Source: Pseudomonas farris (GTDB taxonomy: Bacteria > Pseudomonadota > Gammaproteobacteria > Pseudomonadales > Pseudomonadaceae). Taken from it: DNA of 64,000 bases. The translations under genes were made by a program, and so were the position numbers. This document shows positions 48,301 to 56,918 of this stretch, in pieces; positions within the stretch are counted from its first letter, which is position 1, and each line of letters starts with the position of its first letter. The stretch spans positions 244,526 through 308,525 of the forward strand of contig NZ_JAHSTV010000010.1 of the NCBI RefSeq assembly GCF_019145235.1. The letters are read 5' to 3'. Under the pieces are notes generated by a model. It did no database searches, had not been told where the DNA came from, and saw nothing but the letters and a program-made list of their open reading frames with translations.

Positions 48301-48581
48301 GTACCGGCTATTCCTCACTGACCTATCTCAAGCGCCTGCCGGTAGACACCCTGAAAATCGACCAGTCGTTCATCCGCGATGCCACCACCGATCCCAACGA
48401 TGCCGAAATCATTCGCGCCATCGTCGCCATGGCCCGCAGCCTCGAGTTGGAAGTCATCGCCGAAGGGGTGGAAAACCTGGAACAACTGGCGTTTTTGCAG
48501 GGGCTGGGCTGCCATTTGTATCAGGGCTATTTGCACAGCCGGCCGCTGCGGGTGGAGGAGTTTCAGAAACTGCTCAAATGA
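45303..48581 (+). CDS. PAS-GGDEF-EAL hybrid c-di-GMP protein
   Basis: 1092 residues, no membrane segment, so cytoplasmic. Four or five PAS/PAC units fill the first 630 residues (repeats of EEKFATLFQVSPD..CVTRQDTG). The GGDEF domain has an intact RLGGDEFVVLL at about 740, with an RMED inhibitory I-site five residues before it. The EAL domain has GAEALVRWHHP (about 872), NISPRQF, DDFGTGYSSLTYLKR and AEGVENLEQL, so both cyclase and phosphodiesterase activities could exist. Own terminator. Confidence 0.95.
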   Translation: MPKSVERMPPMPRIQALDPKRSEQSWESAPQLLAALNGARLGAWYWDIERGQISWSRGTQALFGFDPRQPLPEDLEYLDLLPQEDRAKAIRAFNAVIAGAPLEQAMHHRIRWPDGSLHWLEINGSLLPDKNGRPRMIGVIREITHQRQREQALSSSEKRFATLFHLCPNMVLLTRQEDGLISEANQYFESLFGWPVQDAIGRTTLELGLWVNPEQRVQLVKATKAKGELINMEVQFRASNGQVHDGILSAQKVELEGQPYLLSTFLDTTERKIAEHALKDSQERLDLALDSAQLGTWDWHIPSGMLYGSARAAQLHGLEPKPFHESFDAFFEGVPGEERDTMRNAYRSLREGPAGNYQLTYRVQLQDGSSRYLESRARLYRDDHGTPFRMAGTLLDITDQVEREQQLVASEEKFATLFQVSPDPICVTRQDTGHFIEINSSFTQTFGWSTVDVIGRSADEIGLWDASAKSLQRIERVIREQGLNNVAIVVQHKDGQSLTCVISSRQISVGDQPCIVTTLRDITQQQRSEAALKASEEKFAKAFHSSPDAITITERDTGRYLEVNDGFCRLTGYRADEVIGRTVYQVGIWAEEKQRSALLAELQIKGRVHHQEMLGRNKRGELLTVEVSVEPITLNETACLLLTARDVSLLKNAEAQIRHLAYHDPLTNLPNRALLMDRLSQQIALLKRHNLRGALMFLDLDHFKHINDSLGHPVGDTVLKIITARLEASVRMEDTVARLGGDEFVVLLSGLEGSRSEVSAQVRELADTLRELLSEPMFLDGQRLQVTPSIGIALIPDHGSTPTDLLKRADIALYRAKDSGRNTTQMYHNTMQKAASERLRMETDLRLALSRGEFSVQYQPQVDARNNRITGAEALVRWHHPQLGAQSPTEFIKVLEDSGLILEVGTWILDEACAAFKHLIAKGLIDPLDFSLCVNISPRQFRQNDFVERIEHSLGSHGLPCSLLKLEITEGIVIQNLDDTISKMRRLKKLGVSFAMDDFGTGYSSLTYLKRLPVDTLKIDQSFIRDATTDPNDAEIIRAIVAMARSLELEVIAEGVENLEQLAFLQGLGCHLYQGYLHSRPLRVEEFQKLLK

Positions 48582-48596
48582 GTGGGACACGGGCAC

Positions 48597-48628
48597 AAAA
48601 AAGGGCGCCAGTGGATGGCGCCCTTTTT
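48597..48628. terminator. Bidirectional terminator between the c-di-GMP gene and ibpA
   Basis: AAAAAAGGGCGCCA, a GTGGA loop, TGGCGCCCTTTTT between two convergent genes. Confidence 0.93.
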
Positions 48629-48638
48629 GTTACTTGGC

Positions 48639-49085
48639 TCAGTGCTGCAGAGCCGGTTTTTCCGTCCCGTTGATCGGGATGCGTTTGGCTTTCGCTTCTT
48701 CCGGAATCACGCGCAGCAAATCGATACTCAACAAACCGTTGCGCAGTTCGGCGGCCTTGATTTCAATATGGTCCGCCAGACGGAACGACAGTTTGAAGGC
48801 GCGCTGAGCGATGCCTTGGTACAGGTAAGTGACGTTTTCGTCCGCGTCACGCTTGCCGCCACTGATGGTCAGCACACCTTTCTCCACTTGCAGGTCCAGG
48901 TCTTCTTCCTGGAAACCGGCGGCCGCTACGACAATACGGTATTGATCATCACCATATTTTTCAACGTTGTAGGGTGGATAGGTGCTGCCTGGCTCATTGC
49001 GCAGGGCGGTTTCGAACAGGTCGTTGAAACGGTCGAAACCTACCGAGGAACGGAACAGTGGGGCCAGGGAAAATGCAGTACTCAT
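48639..49085 (-). CDS. ibpA: Small heat-shock protein, Hsp20 family
   Basis: 148 residues. Alpha-crystallin domain (about 36-125): YPPYNVEKYGDDQYRIVVAAAGF, DLQVEKGVLTISGGK, and LLSIDLLRVIPEEAKAKRIPI, with the IPI motif at the end. Holds unfolding proteins for DnaK. Its leader has a sigma-32 promoter and a ROSE-like thermometer. Start follows AGGAG nine bases away. Confidence 0.95.
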   Translation of the reverse strand: MSTAFSLAPLFRSSVGFDRFNDLFETALRNEPGSTYPPYNVEKYGDDQYRIVVAAAGFQEEDLDLQVEKGVLTISGGKRDADENVTYLYQGIAQRAFKLSFRLADHIEIKAAELRNGLLSIDLLRVIPEEAKAKRIPINGTEKPALQH

Positions 49086-49158
49086 GATTCAAATCTCCTG
49101 AACATAATCAGCAAGTTTTTTTGTCTCCGCGACCCGAATTCGGCATCGCGTAATCCTT
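49086..49158 (-). promoter_or_regulatory. ROSE-like RNA thermometer in the ibpA leader
   Basis: The last hairpin pairs TTGCTG with CAGGAG, so the ribosome site is masked with the bulged-G arrangement of ROSE elements. Upstream is a GCGA-CCGAATTCGG-TCGC hairpin. This is the usual ibpA control in Pseudomonas: translation opens on heating. Confidence 0.75.
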
Positions 49159-49186
49159 AGATAAGGACCGCTGATTACTTTTCAAG
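49159..49186 (-). promoter_or_regulatory. Sigma-32 (heat-shock) promoter of ibpA
   Basis: CTTGAAA, 13 bases, CCTTATCT, very close to the RpoH consensus CTTGAAA-N13-CCCCATNT. The -35 overlaps the dusC stop codon. Confidence 0.82.
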
Positions 49187-50165
49187 AGATTATTTTAAGA
49201 TTTTTCCAGGCCGCTTCAGAGACCTGCAGACCCAGTAAACGCGAGACATTATCCAGCTCGGTCTCACGACGCAGAACGGTGAACAGCTCTACCGCTTCGG
49301 GATAATTGCGGGTCAGCATCGCCAGCCACTGCTTCAAGCGACCCGGCGATTGACGCGGTGTCATCTGCGCTTTGGCTTGCAACCAGAAGTCCTGAATCAG
49401 CGGCAGCAGCTCGGCCCAAGTCATCTCGACGACGTCTTCACCGGCGCGGGCGGCGGCGATCTGCCGGGCCAGATCCGGGCGCGATACCAGACCACGACCG
49501 AGCATGATGTCTTCGACGCCGCTGATCTCGCGGCAACGACGCCAGTCCTCGACGCTCCAGATGTCGCCGTTGGCAAACACTGGCACCTTGACCACGTCCT
49601 GCACCCGAGGGATCCATTCCCAGTGAGCTGGCGGCTTGTAGCCATCGGTCTTGGTCCGCGCATGAACCACGATGTGCGCCGCGCCGCCTTCGGCCAGGGC
49701 CGTAGCGCAGACCAGCGCACCGTCCGGGCTGTCAAAACCGAGGCGCATCTTGGCGGTTACCGGAATGTGCGCGGGTACGGCACGACGGACGTGTTCGACG
49801 ATTTGGTTGAGCAGTTCAGGCTCTTTGAGCAGCACCGCGCCGCCACGGGATTTGTTGACGGTCTTGGCCGGGCAGCCGAAGTTCAGGTCGATGACTTCGG
49901 AACCCAACTCGCAGGCCAGTGCGGCGTTTTCCGCCAGGCACACCGGATCCGAGCCCAGCAGTTGCACCCGCAGCGGCACACCGGACGCGGTTCGGGCGCC
50001 AGTCAGCAGTTCCGGGCCGAACTTGTGGTAATAGGCAGGCGTGAGCAGTTGATCGTTGATCCGAATGAATTCGGTCACACACCAATCAATACCGCCCACA
50101 CGGGTCAGCACGTCCCGCAGGATGTTGTCGACCAACCCCTCCATGGGCGCCAAAGCAATTTGCAT
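49182..50165 (-). CDS. dusC: tRNA-dihydrouridine(16) synthase
   Basis: 327 residues of the Dus family. FMN-binding start MQIALAPMEGLVDNILRDVL, catalytic Cys in IDLNFGCPAKTVNKSRGGAVLL, and the segment IPVTAKMRLGF. The C-terminal helical domain and LAPMEG start fit DusC rather than DusA/B. Start is the ATG giving MQIALAP; five further codons upstream are possible. Reduces U16 of tRNA. Confidence 0.92.
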   Translation of the reverse strand: MQIALAPMEGLVDNILRDVLTRVGGIDWCVTEFIRINDQLLTPAYYHKFGPELLTGARTASGVPLRVQLLGSDPVCLAENAALACELGSEVIDLNFGCPAKTVNKSRGGAVLLKEPELLNQIVEHVRRAVPAHIPVTAKMRLGFDSPDGALVCATALAEGGAAHIVVHARTKTDGYKPPAHWEWIPRVQDVVKVPVFANGDIWSVEDWRRCREISGVEDIMLGRGLVSRPDLARQIAAARAGEDVVEMTWAELLPLIQDFWLQAKAQMTPRQSPGRLKQWLAMLTRNYPEAVELFTVLRRETELDNVSRLLGLQVSEAAWKNLKIIS

Positions 50166-50243
50166 GAAAAACACACTCAACGAAAAACGTGCGGCAGTTT
50201 ACTGGATTGCGCGAGGAGTCTGCAGAACATCGCAGATCTCCTT

Positions 50244-50331
50244 GTGGGAGCGGGCTTGCTCGCGAAAGCGGTTTAACATTCAACAATTGTGCTGCCTGTC
50301 AGTCCGCTTTCGCGAGCAAGCCCGCTCCCAC
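50244..50331. repeat. REP doublet, reverse arrangement
   Basis: GTGGGAGCGGGCTTGCTCGC at 50244 and its complement near 50310-50331. Here the cores face the other way round compared with the 25-kb doublet. Between dusC and the thioesterase. Confidence 0.95.
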
Positions 50332-50332
50332 A

Positions 50333-50782
50333 TTAGATTTTCGCTGAATCCAACTCCTGCAACGCGGGGCCGTAGCCCTCGATAAATTCCGCCGGCATGC
50401 GCTTGGGCTTGCCGGTCGACAGTTCGATGCACACGAAAGTGGTCTGCGCCCGCAGCAACGTGGTGTTGTCGCTGGGGCGTTTCAGCTGAAAGTGTCGGGT
50501 CATTTTCAGACGCTGATCCCAATCGACGATCCAGGTCGCCAACTGCAACTCGTCGCCCTCATAGGCTGCGGCCAGGTAATCGATCTCGTGCCGTACCACC
50601 GCCATCGCCCGATCCAGCCGTCGGTACTCGACCAGGTCCAGGCCCAGCCGTTGCGAGTGACGCCAGGCGCAGCGCTCGAGCCAGGTCACGTACACCGCGT
50701 TGTTCGCGTGGCCCAACCCGTCAATGTCCTCGGCGCCCACTTCCAGATCAATGATAAACGGCGTTGCCCGATCCCAGCCCAT
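50333..50782 (-). CDS. Acyl-CoA thioesterase, 4HBT (hotdog) family
   Basis: 149 residues. Hotdog-fold start DLEVGAEDIDGLGHANNAVYVTWLERCAW with the catalytic Asp of the YbgC/FadM type (DIDGLGHANNA), and YLAAAYEGDELQLATWI. Hydrolyses acyl-CoA; substrate length unknown. Overlaps a REP core by its stop region. Confidence 0.9.
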   Translation of the reverse strand: MGWDRATPFIIDLEVGAEDIDGLGHANNAVYVTWLERCAWRHSQRLGLDLVEYRRLDRAMAVVRHEIDYLAAAYEGDELQLATWIVDWDQRLKMTRHFQLKRPSDNTTLLRAQTTFVCIELSTGKPKRMPAEFIEGYGPALQELDSAKI

Positions 50783-50829
50783 GCCCCACTCCCGGTCAGA
50801 TTATTCGACCGGGGCAGTGTAACGGATGC

Positions 50830-51663
50830 TTAGGCCGATTGGCGCGATTGCAGGCTGCGACCGGTCAGCAGCGAGAGAACGCCGTCGATCACCCGCGGAT
50901 CGGCTAGCACCCGCTGATGCCCACCCTCTTCCAGGCGCAACAGGCGACTGTCGAACCAGGCTTCGTGGATCAATTGGGATTCCTTGACTGGAACAAAGTT
51001 GTCGTCCTCGGCATGGACGATCAGTCCCGGCATGTCGAGCTGATAATGCGCAACATCCAACGCAGCGGCGCGCATGCCGACGTCTTTCTCGACCTGGCGA
51101 ATAAACGCCGAACGCGCCTTGGGCGGCAGGCGCACATAACGGGCGAAACCGCGCAGCACCCCGATAATTCGCGCTGGAGCAGCGATCGAGACCAGGGTTT
51201 CGGTGCGCAAGCCCAACTGGACCGCGAGCATGGCACTGGCGCCGCCCATGGAGTGGCCGATGACCGCTTGCAGCGGTGGCAACTCAGCGGCCGCTTCGAG
51301 CATCGCCCGAGCGAACAACACCACATTGGCCTCGTTGCCAGGCGAGCGACCGTGAGCCGGGCCGTCCAGGGCAACCACGGTGTAACCGGCATCGACCAGC
51401 GCGGTGATCAGCGCGGCGAACTGTGTCGGCCGGCCTTCCCAGCCGTGCATCAACAACACCGCCGGCCCCTGCCCCCAGCGCAACGCCGAGAGGCCGAAGC
51501 GCAAGGTGATCCGCTCGGATTTTGCCAGCAGTGGCAACTCCCAATCACGCGGAGGCAATTCCCGCGGGGTCATGAATGCCAGGCGCATCTTGCTCGCCAC
51601 CAGCTTCGGCGCGAACCAGCCCAAGGTGCCATTAACGCCACGAACCCAGCTCAACGTGTTCAT
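50830..51663 (-). CDS. Alpha/beta hydrolase
   Basis: 277 residues. HGW oxyanion region (VLLMHGWEGRPTQFAALI), nucleophile elbow GHSMGGASAMLAV at about residues 135-147, acid in VHAEDDNFVPVKESQLI and catalytic His in EEGGHQRVLADPRV. Function unknown beyond hydrolase. GGAG ribosome site. Downstream of a TetR regulator in the same direction, likely its target. Confidence 0.92.
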   Translation of the reverse strand: MNTLSWVRGVNGTLGWFAPKLVASKMRLAFMTPRELPPRDWELPLLAKSERITLRFGLSALRWGQGPAVLLMHGWEGRPTQFAALITALVDAGYTVVALDGPAHGRSPGNEANVVLFARAMLEAAAELPPLQAVIGHSMGGASAMLAVQLGLRTETLVSIAAPARIIGVLRGFARYVRLPPKARSAFIRQVEKDVGMRAAALDVAHYQLDMPGLIVHAEDDNFVPVKESQLIHEAWFDSRLLRLEEGGHQRVLADPRVIDGVLSLLTGRSLQSRQSA

Positions 51664-51693
51664 CGCTCATCTCCTCAGGCTGACGCCGTTAGC

Positions 51694-52233
51694 TCATAGC
51701 ACCGCCGACTTGGCGGCGCGCAGCAATCGATCGGACAACTCTCCTGGCCCCAGCGCCCGCGCCAGAGCCAAACCACCGACCATCAAGGCCATATCGGCCA
51801 AGGCTTTGTCGGTTTCTTCCGGGCTGGCCGCCAACTGCGCGACCATCAATTCAATATGTTCATTCAACACCACACGAAACTCGTCCGGCAGACGGCCCAG
51901 CTCGCCGACCGAAGCCGGAATCGGACAGGCCTGCTCGGTGGAATCACGGTGTTTGCGCGACAGGTAGAACGCTGCGACCAACGCGCGACGCTCTTCGCCG
52001 GTCAACTCGGCGTCCATGTCGGCGATCAAGCCACGACGATGGCTGAGCAGCTGCTTGAACGCTTCCAGCATCAATGCGTCTTTGCTTTCGAAGTGCGCAT
52101 AGAAGCCACCGACCGTCAGGCCTGCCGCGCCCATCACTTCGCCCACGCTCGGCTCGGCCGGGCCGCGCTGGATCAGCGCTGCACTGGCAGCCTTGAGGAT
52201 GCGTTCGCGGGTTTGAGCTTTTTTATCGTTCAT
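51694..52233 (-). CDS. TetR-family regulator
   Basis: 179 residues. N-terminal HTH: RERILKAASAALIQRGPAEPSVGEVMGAAGLTVGGFYAHFESKDALMLEAF. C-terminal ligand domain is unremarkable. Probably represses itself and the hydrolase 31 bases downstream. Confidence 0.92.
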   Translation of the reverse strand: MNDKKAQTRERILKAASAALIQRGPAEPSVGEVMGAAGLTVGGFYAHFESKDALMLEAFKQLLSHRRGLIADMDAELTGEERRALVAAFYLSRKHRDSTEQACPIPASVGELGRLPDEFRVVLNEHIELMVAQLAASPEETDKALADMALMVGGLALARALGPGELSDRLLRAAKSAVL

Positions 52234-52360
52234 CGTTGCCTCCGAATATTACGACTAGAATATTATTCTCATAATAATTTTTCGCAAGTCGTGGATGCGA
52301 CCGCTGGTCTGAAGAACATTTTTGAGGAAAAAGGAGAGTTGGCCAAACGCCAGACAAACA

Positions 52361-52390
52361 AAAGGGCCATTCAATAATTGAATGACCCTT
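52361..52390 (-). terminator. Distal terminator of the tRNA cluster
   Basis: Minus strand AAGGGTCATTCAATTATTG..., a palindrome ending in CCCTTTT. Second of two hairpins after tRNA-Glu. Confidence 0.75.
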
Positions 52391-52410
52391 AAAAATCCCG
52401 CAGAGCGGGT
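52391..52410 (-). terminator. Proximal terminator of the tRNA-Glu/Ala cluster
   Basis: CCCGC-TCT-GCGGG followed by ATTTTTA on the minus strand, six bases after tRNA-Glu. Confidence 0.75.
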
Positions 52411-52415
52411 AATCG

Positions 52416-52491
52416 TGGCGTCCCCTAGGGGACTCGAACCCCTGTTACCGCCGTGAAAGGGCGGTGTCCTAGGCCACTAGACGAAGGGGAC
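52416..52491 (-). tRNA. tRNA-Glu (anticodon TTC), copy 2
   Basis: 76 bases with CCA. Acceptor GTCCCCT pairs with AGGGGAC, anticodon loop CCTTTCACG. Confidence 0.97.
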
Positions 52492-52571
52492 ACAAACCCT
52501 TCTATACAACTGATCAGTGCTGAGAGCTGATCGATTCAAGGCCGGTGTGGCCAGACCTTGAACTGTAAAAT

Positions 52572-52647
<76 letters not shown>

Positions 52648-52700
52648 GGATTTTTCGCCTCGCGGCGGAGCGACATCTTTCAACATCACTTCTGTAAAAC

Positions 52701-52776
52701 TGGCGTCCCCTAGGGGACTCGAACCCCTGTTACCGCCGTGAAAGGGCGGTGTCCTAGGCCACTAGACGAAGGGGAC
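52701..52776 (-). tRNA. tRNA-Glu (anticodon TTC), copy 1
   Basis: 76 bases with CCA, identical to the copy at 52416. Part of a tandem duplication. Confidence 0.97.
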
Positions 52777-52855
52777 GCAAACCCTTCTATACAACTGATC
52801 AACGCTGAGTGTTGATCGCTTCAAGGCCGCTGTGGCCAGACCTTGAAGTGTAAAT

Positions 52856-52931
<76 letters not shown>

Positions 52932-53079
52932 TCATCGCTGAGGACGGGGCGAATCTTAATGGCGCATCGGAAGGCTGTCAAACTTATTTTTAACAATTTT
53001 CAAAATTTTTTGTCGCCATAACAATCACTTACCGCCCTCCCCCCGTAAATTCAGGGGAAGCGCCGAAGATCGAGATCAA

Positions 53080-53105
53080 AAGATCGCAGCCTTCGGCAGC
53101 TCCTA
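53080..53105. repeat. Single REP of a second family
   Basis: GATCGCAGCCTTCGGCAGCT plus CCTACAG, a common Pseudomonas repeat distinct from the GTGGGAGCGGG type. It is next to the gltX stop. Confidence 0.65.
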
Positions 53106-53121
53106 CAGAGTCAAACGCCGT

Positions 53122-54603
53122 TTAGGCGATATTGCCCAACAGTTTTTCCCACTCCTTGTTTTCCTTCTTCGACACGCCGCCCAGCAGGTCGATAGCCTGG
53201 CGCAGACGGAAACGGGTCAGGTCCGGACCGAGGATTTCCATCGCATCGAGTACCGACACCGAACTGGCCTGGCCAGTGATCGCGGCGAACATCAGCGGCA
53301 TGGCATCACGCAGCTTCAACTCCAGGGATTCGACCACCGCCTGAATCGTCGCGGTGATGCTGTCCTTTTCCCACTGACGCAGGCTTTCCAGCTTCCACAA
53401 AATCAACTGCATCAACTGACGAACCTGATCGCCCGAGAGCTTCTTGGACTCGAACAGCTTGGCGTCCGGGTTCACGCCACCGGCGAAGAAGAAGCCGGCC
53501 AGCGGTGCGACCTGGCTGAAGGTTTCAACCCGGCCCTGCACGTGCGGTGCGATCTTCATCATGTATTCAGGATTCAGTGCCCACTTTTGCAGACGAGCGG
53601 CGAACTCTTCCACCGGCAGGTCACGCAGCCACTGGCCGTTGAGCCACGACAGCTTCTCGATGTCGAAAATCGGCCCGCCGAGGGAGACGCGGCTAAGGTC
53701 GAAGTTGTCGACCATTTCCTGCAGCGAGAACTTCTCGCGCTCGTCCGGCATCGACCAGCCCATGCGGCCCAGGTAGTTGAGCATTGCTTCCGGCATGAAG
53801 CCCATGCGCTCGTAGAAGGTCACCGAGGTCGGGTTCTTGCGCTTGGACAGCTTGCTCTTGTCCGGGTTACGCAGCAGCGGCATGTAGCACAACTGCGGTT
53901 GTTCCCAGCCGAAGTATTCGTACAAGAGGATCAGTTTCGGCGCCGACGGCAGCCACTCTTCACCACGCAATACGTGAGTGATGCCCATCAGGTGGTCATC
54001 GACCACGTTGGCCAGGAAGTACGTCGGCAGGCCGTCGGTCTTCATCAGCACTTGCATGTCCATGCGATCCCACGGGATCTCGACGTCGCCACGCAGCAAG
54101 TCAGGCACAACGCACACGCCTTCGGTCGGCACTTTCATGCGGATGACGTGTGGCTCGCCAGCGGCCAGGCGGCGCGCGACTTCTTCCTTGGAGAGCAACA
54201 GCGCACGGCCGTCGTAACGCGGGGTTTCGCCACGCGCCATTTGCTCGGCGCGCATCTGGTCCAGCTCTTCGGCCGTGCAGAAGCACGGGAAGGCATGCCC
54301 CATGTCGACCAATTGCTGGCAGTACTTCTGATAGATGTCGCCGCGCTCGCTCTGACGGTAAGGACCGTGCGGGCCGCCGACGTCCGGGCCTTCGCTCCAG
54401 TCGATACCCAACCAGCGCAGGGCGTCGTAAATCTGCTGTTCGGACTCGCGGGTCGAACGCAGTTGGTCGGTATCTTCGATCCGCAGGATGAACTCACCGC
54501 CATGCTGCTTGGCAAAGCAGTAGTTGAACAAAGCGATGTAAGCGGTACCTACGTGGGGGTCCCCGGTAGGCGATGGCGCGATGCGAGTGCGGACGGTGGT
54601 CAT
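53122..54603 (-). CDS. gltX: Glutamate--tRNA ligase
   Basis: 493-residue class I synthetase. HIGH-type motif in APSPTGDPHVGTAYIALFN near the start and KMSKS-type KLSKRKN at about residue 240. Charges tRNA-Glu, two copies of which lie just upstream. It also has the zinc-like CFCTAEEL segment. Monocistronic. Confidence 0.98.
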   Translation of the reverse strand: MTTVRTRIAPSPTGDPHVGTAYIALFNYCFAKQHGGEFILRIEDTDQLRSTRESEQQIYDALRWLGIDWSEGPDVGGPHGPYRQSERGDIYQKYCQQLVDMGHAFPCFCTAEELDQMRAEQMARGETPRYDGRALLLSKEEVARRLAAGEPHVIRMKVPTEGVCVVPDLLRGDVEIPWDRMDMQVLMKTDGLPTYFLANVVDDHLMGITHVLRGEEWLPSAPKLILLYEYFGWEQPQLCYMPLLRNPDKSKLSKRKNPTSVTFYERMGFMPEAMLNYLGRMGWSMPDEREKFSLQEMVDNFDLSRVSLGGPIFDIEKLSWLNGQWLRDLPVEEFAARLQKWALNPEYMMKIAPHVQGRVETFSQVAPLAGFFFAGGVNPDAKLFESKKLSGDQVRQLMQLILWKLESLRQWEKDSITATIQAVVESLELKLRDAMPLMFAAITGQASSVSVLDAMEILGPDLTRFRLRQAIDLLGGVSKKENKEWEKLLGNIA

Positions 54604-54774
54604 GGCATGTCTCGAAAAGAATAAAAGCGAAGATCAAACAAGAGGCGAATGGTAACAGGCGATAGCCGCCCGGCTCCAGTGAGTGGGGTATTTACCTCTA
54701 CAGCACTAGCAAGTTGAGGCGAGCTGAAGGGTGGGGAAGTGCTCTGGCTAACAGATTTGGCGTCCGGTCGGACG

Positions 54775-54858
54775 CCATCGCGAGCAGGCTCGCTCCCACA
54801 TTAGACCGTGTTTGTGCGGACAACCCGATCAAATGTGGGAGCGAGCCTGCTCGCGAAG
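54775..54858. repeat. REP doublet
   Basis: GCCATCGCGAGCAGGCTCGC and complement GAGCCTGCTCGCGAAG, about 36 bases apart. Between uvrB and gltX. Confidence 0.92.
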
Positions 54859-54882
54859 AGGCCCTCAAAGACAACACAAAGA

Positions 54883-56898
54883 TCAAACCGCGATCAACCG
54901 CTCCCGCAACTTGCCGATTTCGTCCCGAAGCTGTGCCGCAGCTTCGAATTCCAGGTCGCGGGCGAGCTGGTACATCTTTTCTTCCAGCTGACGAATGCGT
55001 TTGCTGATCTCGCTCGGCGAGCGCAGTTCGGCCTCGTACTTGGCACTTTCCTCGGCGGCCTTGGCCATACCCTTGCGCTTCTTGCTGCGCGAACCCGGCA
55101 CGACCGCGCCTTCCATGATGTCGGCGACGTCCTTGAACACGCCCTTTGGCGTGATGCCATTGGCCAGGTTGAAGGCAATCTGCTTGTCGCGACGACGCTC
55201 GGTCTCGCCGATTGCCCGCTCCATGGAACCGGTGATGCGATCCGCATACAGAATCGCCCGCCCATTGAGGTTGCGCGCCGCCCGGCCGATGGTCTGGATC
55301 AGCGAGCGCTCGGAACGCAGGAAACCTTCCTTGTCGGCATCGAGAATCGCCACCAGCGAGACTTCCGGCATGTCCAGGCCTTCACGCAGAAGGTTGATCC
55401 CCACCAGCACATCGAAGACGCCGAGACGCAAGTCACGGATAATTTCGACCCGCTCCACGGTGTCGATGTCCGAGTGCAAATACCGAACGCGCACGCCGTG
55501 GTCGGCCAAGTAATCGGTCAAGTCTTCGGACATACGCTTGGTCAACGTGGTCACCAGCACCCGCTCTTCCAGGGCCACGCGCTTGCTGATTTCCGAAAGC
55601 AGGTCGTCGACCTGAGTCAACGCCGGACGGATTTCGATTTGCGGGTCCACCAGGCCAGTGGGTCGCACCAATTGCTCGACCACTCGACCGGCATGTTCCG
55701 CCTCGTAATTGCCCGGCGTGGCCGAGACAAAAATCGTTTGGGGACTGATGTTTTCGAACTCGTCAAAACGCATCGGCCGGTTGTCCAGCGCCGACGGCAG
55801 ACGGAAGCCGTATTCGACCAACGTCTCTTTACGGGAACGGTCACCTTTATACATGGCGCCGACTTGCGGCACGCTGACGTGGGATTCGTCGATCACCAGC
55901 AAGGCGTCCGCCGGCAGGTAGTCGAACAAAGTAGGTGGCGCCTGGCCGGACTCACGACCCGACAGGTAGCGCGAATAGTTTTCGATGCCGTTGCAATAAC
56001 CAAGCTCGAGGATCATCTCCAGGTCGAAACGGGTGCGTTGCTCCAGTCGCTGGGCTTCCACCAGTTTGTTGTTGGAGCGCAGGTATTCCAGGCGCTCCTG
56101 TAATTCGACCTTGATCCCTTCGGTAGCTTCAAGCAGGGTTTCCCGCGGGGTCACGTAGTGGCTCTTCGGATAGAAGGTGAATCGCGGCAGCTTGCGGATG
56201 ACTTCACCGGTCAGCGGGTCGAAGGCGGACAAGCTCTCCACTTCGTCATCGAACAGCTCGATGCGGATCGCTTCGAAATCGGATTCCGCCGGGTGGATAT
56301 CAATCACGTCGCCGCGCACCCGGAAGGTCGCCCGGGCGAAATCCATGTCGTTGCGGGTGTATTGCAGGTCGGCCAGGCGACGCAGCAGCGCACGCTGGTC
56401 GAGCTTGTCGCCGCGATCGACGTGCAACACCATCTTCAAATAGGTTTCCGGACTGCCCAGACCGTAGATGCAGGACACCGTGGTGACGATGATCGCGTCC
56501 TTGCGCTCCAGCAACGCCTTGGTCGCGGACAGGCGCATCTGCTCGATGTGGTCGTTGATCGAGGCATCCTTCTCGATGAAGGTATCGGATGACGGCACAT
56601 AGGCTTCGGGCTGGTAGTAGTCGTAATAGGACACGAAGTATTCAACAGCGTTGTTCGGGAAGAACGCCTTGAATTCGCCATACAACTGCGCGGCCAGCGT
56701 CTTGTTGGGCGCCAGCACCAGCGTCGGGCGCTGTATCTGGGCGATCACGTTGGCGATGCTGAAGGTCTTGCCCGAGCCGGTCACACCGAGCAACGTCTGG
56801 TGCGCCAGCCCGGCCTCAATGCCCTCGACCATCAGGCGGATGGCTTCCGGCTGATCGCCGGCGGGCTCGAAGCGGGTGACTAGCTGGAATTCAGACAT
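54883..56898 (-). CDS. uvrB: Excinuclease ABC subunit B
   Basis: 671 residues. Helicase motif I GVTGSGKTFSIANVIA, beta-hairpin region YYQPEAYVPSSDTFIEKD, motif II LLVIDESHV, motif VI TIGRAARNLNGRAILYADRIT, and a C-terminal UvrC-binding helix pair (IRQLEEKMYQLARDLEFEAAAQLRDEIGKLRERL). Damage-verification subunit of nucleotide excision repair. Divergent from aspC; no LexA box was found. Confidence 0.98.
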   Translation of the reverse strand: MSEFQLVTRFEPAGDQPEAIRLMVEGIEAGLAHQTLLGVTGSGKTFSIANVIAQIQRPTLVLAPNKTLAAQLYGEFKAFFPNNAVEYFVSYYDYYQPEAYVPSSDTFIEKDASINDHIEQMRLSATKALLERKDAIIVTTVSCIYGLGSPETYLKMVLHVDRGDKLDQRALLRRLADLQYTRNDMDFARATFRVRGDVIDIHPAESDFEAIRIELFDDEVESLSAFDPLTGEVIRKLPRFTFYPKSHYVTPRETLLEATEGIKVELQERLEYLRSNNKLVEAQRLEQRTRFDLEMILELGYCNGIENYSRYLSGRESGQAPPTLFDYLPADALLVIDESHVSVPQVGAMYKGDRSRKETLVEYGFRLPSALDNRPMRFDEFENISPQTIFVSATPGNYEAEHAGRVVEQLVRPTGLVDPQIEIRPALTQVDDLLSEISKRVALEERVLVTTLTKRMSEDLTDYLADHGVRVRYLHSDIDTVERVEIIRDLRLGVFDVLVGINLLREGLDMPEVSLVAILDADKEGFLRSERSLIQTIGRAARNLNGRAILYADRITGSMERAIGETERRRDKQIAFNLANGITPKGVFKDVADIMEGAVVPGSRSKKRKGMAKAAEESAKYEAELRSPSEISKRIRQLEEKMYQLARDLEFEAAAQLRDEIGKLRERLIAV

Positions 56899-56918
56899 AC
56901 ATACCTCTGGATTCGTGC

